The translations under genes and the position numbers were made by a program. Below the pieces are notes generated by a model that saw only the letters and a list, made by a program, of their open reading frames with translations, was not told where the DNA came from and did no database searches. A DNA stretch of 64,000 nucleotides from Oscillospiraceae bacterium (lineage in GTDB: Bacteria > Bacillota > Clostridia > Oscillospirales > Ruminococcaceae). Of the stretch, positions 62,850-64,000 are shown piece after piece. The stretch spans positions 124,001-188,000 of the forward strand of contig JAISBB010000001.1 of NCBI GenBank assembly GCA_031266415.1, in the 5' to 3' direction. Positions within the stretch are counted from its first letter, which is position 1. Every line of letters begins with the position of its first letter.

Positions 62850-64000
62850 TCACTGCCCTTTTCTTTTTCTCTTGTAATTCGGCTTTGTTTCTTGCCTTGC
62901 TCTAGCTATCGCAAATCCATTTTCTTCAATATTTTCCGTAATTGTGCTACCAGCAGCAACAAAAGCTCCTCGTCTAATAGTAACCGGAGCAATTAAATTA
63001 GAGTTGCAACCGATGAAAACATCATCTTCTATTTTCGATTTGTGCTTTTCTTCCCCATCGTAATTGGCAACTACTACACCACACCCCAAATTAACACCAA
63101 AACCAACTGAACAATCGCCAACATAGTTATGGTGCGCTATTTTCGTTTTTGCTCCTATATAGGAATTTTTCACTTCTACATAATTCCCGACTTTTACGCC
63201 ATCTTCAATTTCACAACCAGCCCTAATGTGCGCAAATGGTCCAACACTAACCCCACAAGCAATAACTGAACTTTCAATATATGAAGACTTGATTTGACAA
63301 TTATCACCAATGTTACTATCTTCAATGAAAGTGCCAGATGTTACTACACAATCTTCTCCAATCTGGCAAGAACCTTTTATTGTAACCCCTGGAAAAATTT
63401 GTGTCCCCTTCCCAATTTTAACATCTGCACCAATCATAACTCCATCTTTAGATAAAAATTCAACCCCATTACAACTGTGGTACGAGATAACTCGATCTTT
63501 GGCCACTTCATTTAATGTAAGCAGCTGTTCATTTGTATTTGCACCCAAAATTATATTTGCATCTTCAGCAAGGTAACAACCTGTTTTCGTGAGTAAATTC
63601 ACTGCCGTTGTTATATAATATTCACCACTTGCGTTTTTGTTATCCACCCGCTCTAAAATCGCTAATAATGCACTTACATTAAACCACAAAGCCCCCGAAT
63701 TCACCTGCTTTATTGCTCGTTGTGTATCTGTAGCATCTTTTTCTTCCACAATCTTTATGCGGTCATTTGCATATTCAATTCGCCCATATCCAAACGGATT
63801 TTGTAAAGTTGCTGCAATTACAGTTACGTCGTTTTCTCTTTTTTTGTGAACAAAATATGCGTCTTCAATTGTTTGCGCATCTATGAACGGAACATCCGCT
63901 AAAAGAACCAGCACATCTTTTTTGCCACTGGCTTTTAAAAACGGCACCGCTTGCGCTGTTGCGTGTGCTGTGCCTAATTTTTCTTCCTGAATTACATAAC
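62850..64000 (-). CDS. glmU: GlmU, bifunctional UDP-GlcNAc synthesis enzyme (partial)
   Basis: Acetylates glucosamine-1-phosphate and transfers UMP to make UDP-GlcNAc for the cell wall. The visible part covers the end of the pyrophosphorylase domain (LGTAHATAQAVPFL, VLLADVPFI, QVNSGALWF) and the left-handed beta-helix acetyltransferase (VGPFAHIRAGC, AHHNYVGDCSVG, NLGCGVVVANYDG). The frame is open to base 64000, so the N-terminus lies outside. Its stop is 5 bases before mnmG. Confidence 0.95.
   Translation of the reverse strand, partial: YVIQEEKLGTAHATAQAVPFLKASGKKDVLVLLADVPFIDAQTIEDAYFVHKKRENDVTVIAATLQNPFGYGRIEYANDRIKIVEEKDATDTQRAIKQVNSGALWFNVSALLAILERVDNKNASGEYYITTAVNLLTKTGCYLAEDANIILGANTNEQLLTLNEVAKDRVISYHSCNGVEFLSKDGVMIGADVKIGKGTQIFPGVTIKGSCQIGEDCVVTSGTFIEDSNIGDNCQIKSSYIESSVIACGVSVGPFAHIRAGCEIEDGVKVGNYVEVKNSYIGAKTKIAHHNYVGDCSVGFGVNLGCGVVVANYDGEEKHKSKIEDDVFIGCNSNLIAPVTIRRGAFVAAGSTITENIEENGFAIARARQETKPNYKRKRKGQ

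Overview
The window reads as one A+T-rich stretch of a Bacillota (Firmicutes) chromosome, most likely Clostridia. Supporting signs are clear Shine-Dalgarno sites, TTNNNN/TANNNT promoters with 17-18 base spacers, frequent TTG and GTG starts, a SpoVD-type penicillin-binding protein with PASTA domains, a MurE of the meso-diaminopimelate type, and the gene orders rpmH-rnpA-yidD-yidC-jag and miaB-YlbF-mutS. PduL, a PEP-dependent sugar phosphotransferase system (PTS) and an Rnf-like subunit fit an anaerobic fermenter. Species cannot be named from the sequence alone. Starts were chosen by Shine-Dalgarno spacing and family N-termini, and many are tightly coupled (ATGA-type overlaps).

Layout. 0.1-6.2 kb (minus): ychF, PTS enzyme I, an N-acetylglucosamine/glucose-type EIIBC, an EIIA and metK, apparently one operon. 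6.4-11.6 kb (plus): a PadR regulator with a HAAS membrane partner, rpmB, three tRNAs, glyA and serS. 11.6-12.4 kb: a gene-poor convergent gap with short tandem repeats, gene debris and a small hydrophobic peptide. 12.4-23 kb (minus): four tRNAs, gapA-pduL-ppa, the wall-synthesis genes spoVD-murE-murF-mraY, and uvrC.

23.0-28.0 kb is the accessory part. It holds three tandem small-protein genes on the plus strand. Each has its own similar promoter, and the first two share an almost identical signal peptide and leader but have different C-termini. A fourth promoter of the same type drives a 230-base transcript with no reading frame that ends at a strong terminator, a candidate non-coding RNA. 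Next comes a conspicuously G+C-rich gene for an 812-residue secreted protein with an LPAGG-type wall anchor and a run of ten G inside its coding sequence. A decayed partial duplication of the end of addB follows.

28-64 kb (mostly minus) is housekeeping: addB, secA, jag, yidC, yidD, rnpA, rpmH; aroB-rimI-tgt; then about 17 tightly packed genes from 57.9 to 40.1 kb (a coiled-coil protein, thiT, a MATE pump, a cysteine desulfurase, a HAD phosphatase, ogg, an RnfE-like protein, aroK, efp, aroE, an unknown, miaB, a YlbF-family protein, mutS, ileS, lgt, nth). Two plus-strand genes (TrmH-type methyltransferase, cytidine deaminase) follow, then glmU-mnmG-rsmG-prmC. The glmU gene runs off the right edge.

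The most unusual points are the small secreted protein array with its orphan RNA, the G-tract surface protein, two genes (aroB, rsmG) that seem to start at AUU overlapping the upstream stop codon, a UvrC without its C-terminal helix-hairpin-helix region, and an AddB whose nuclease motif is not visible. No CRISPR array, rRNA gene, complete insertion sequence or prophage was seen.
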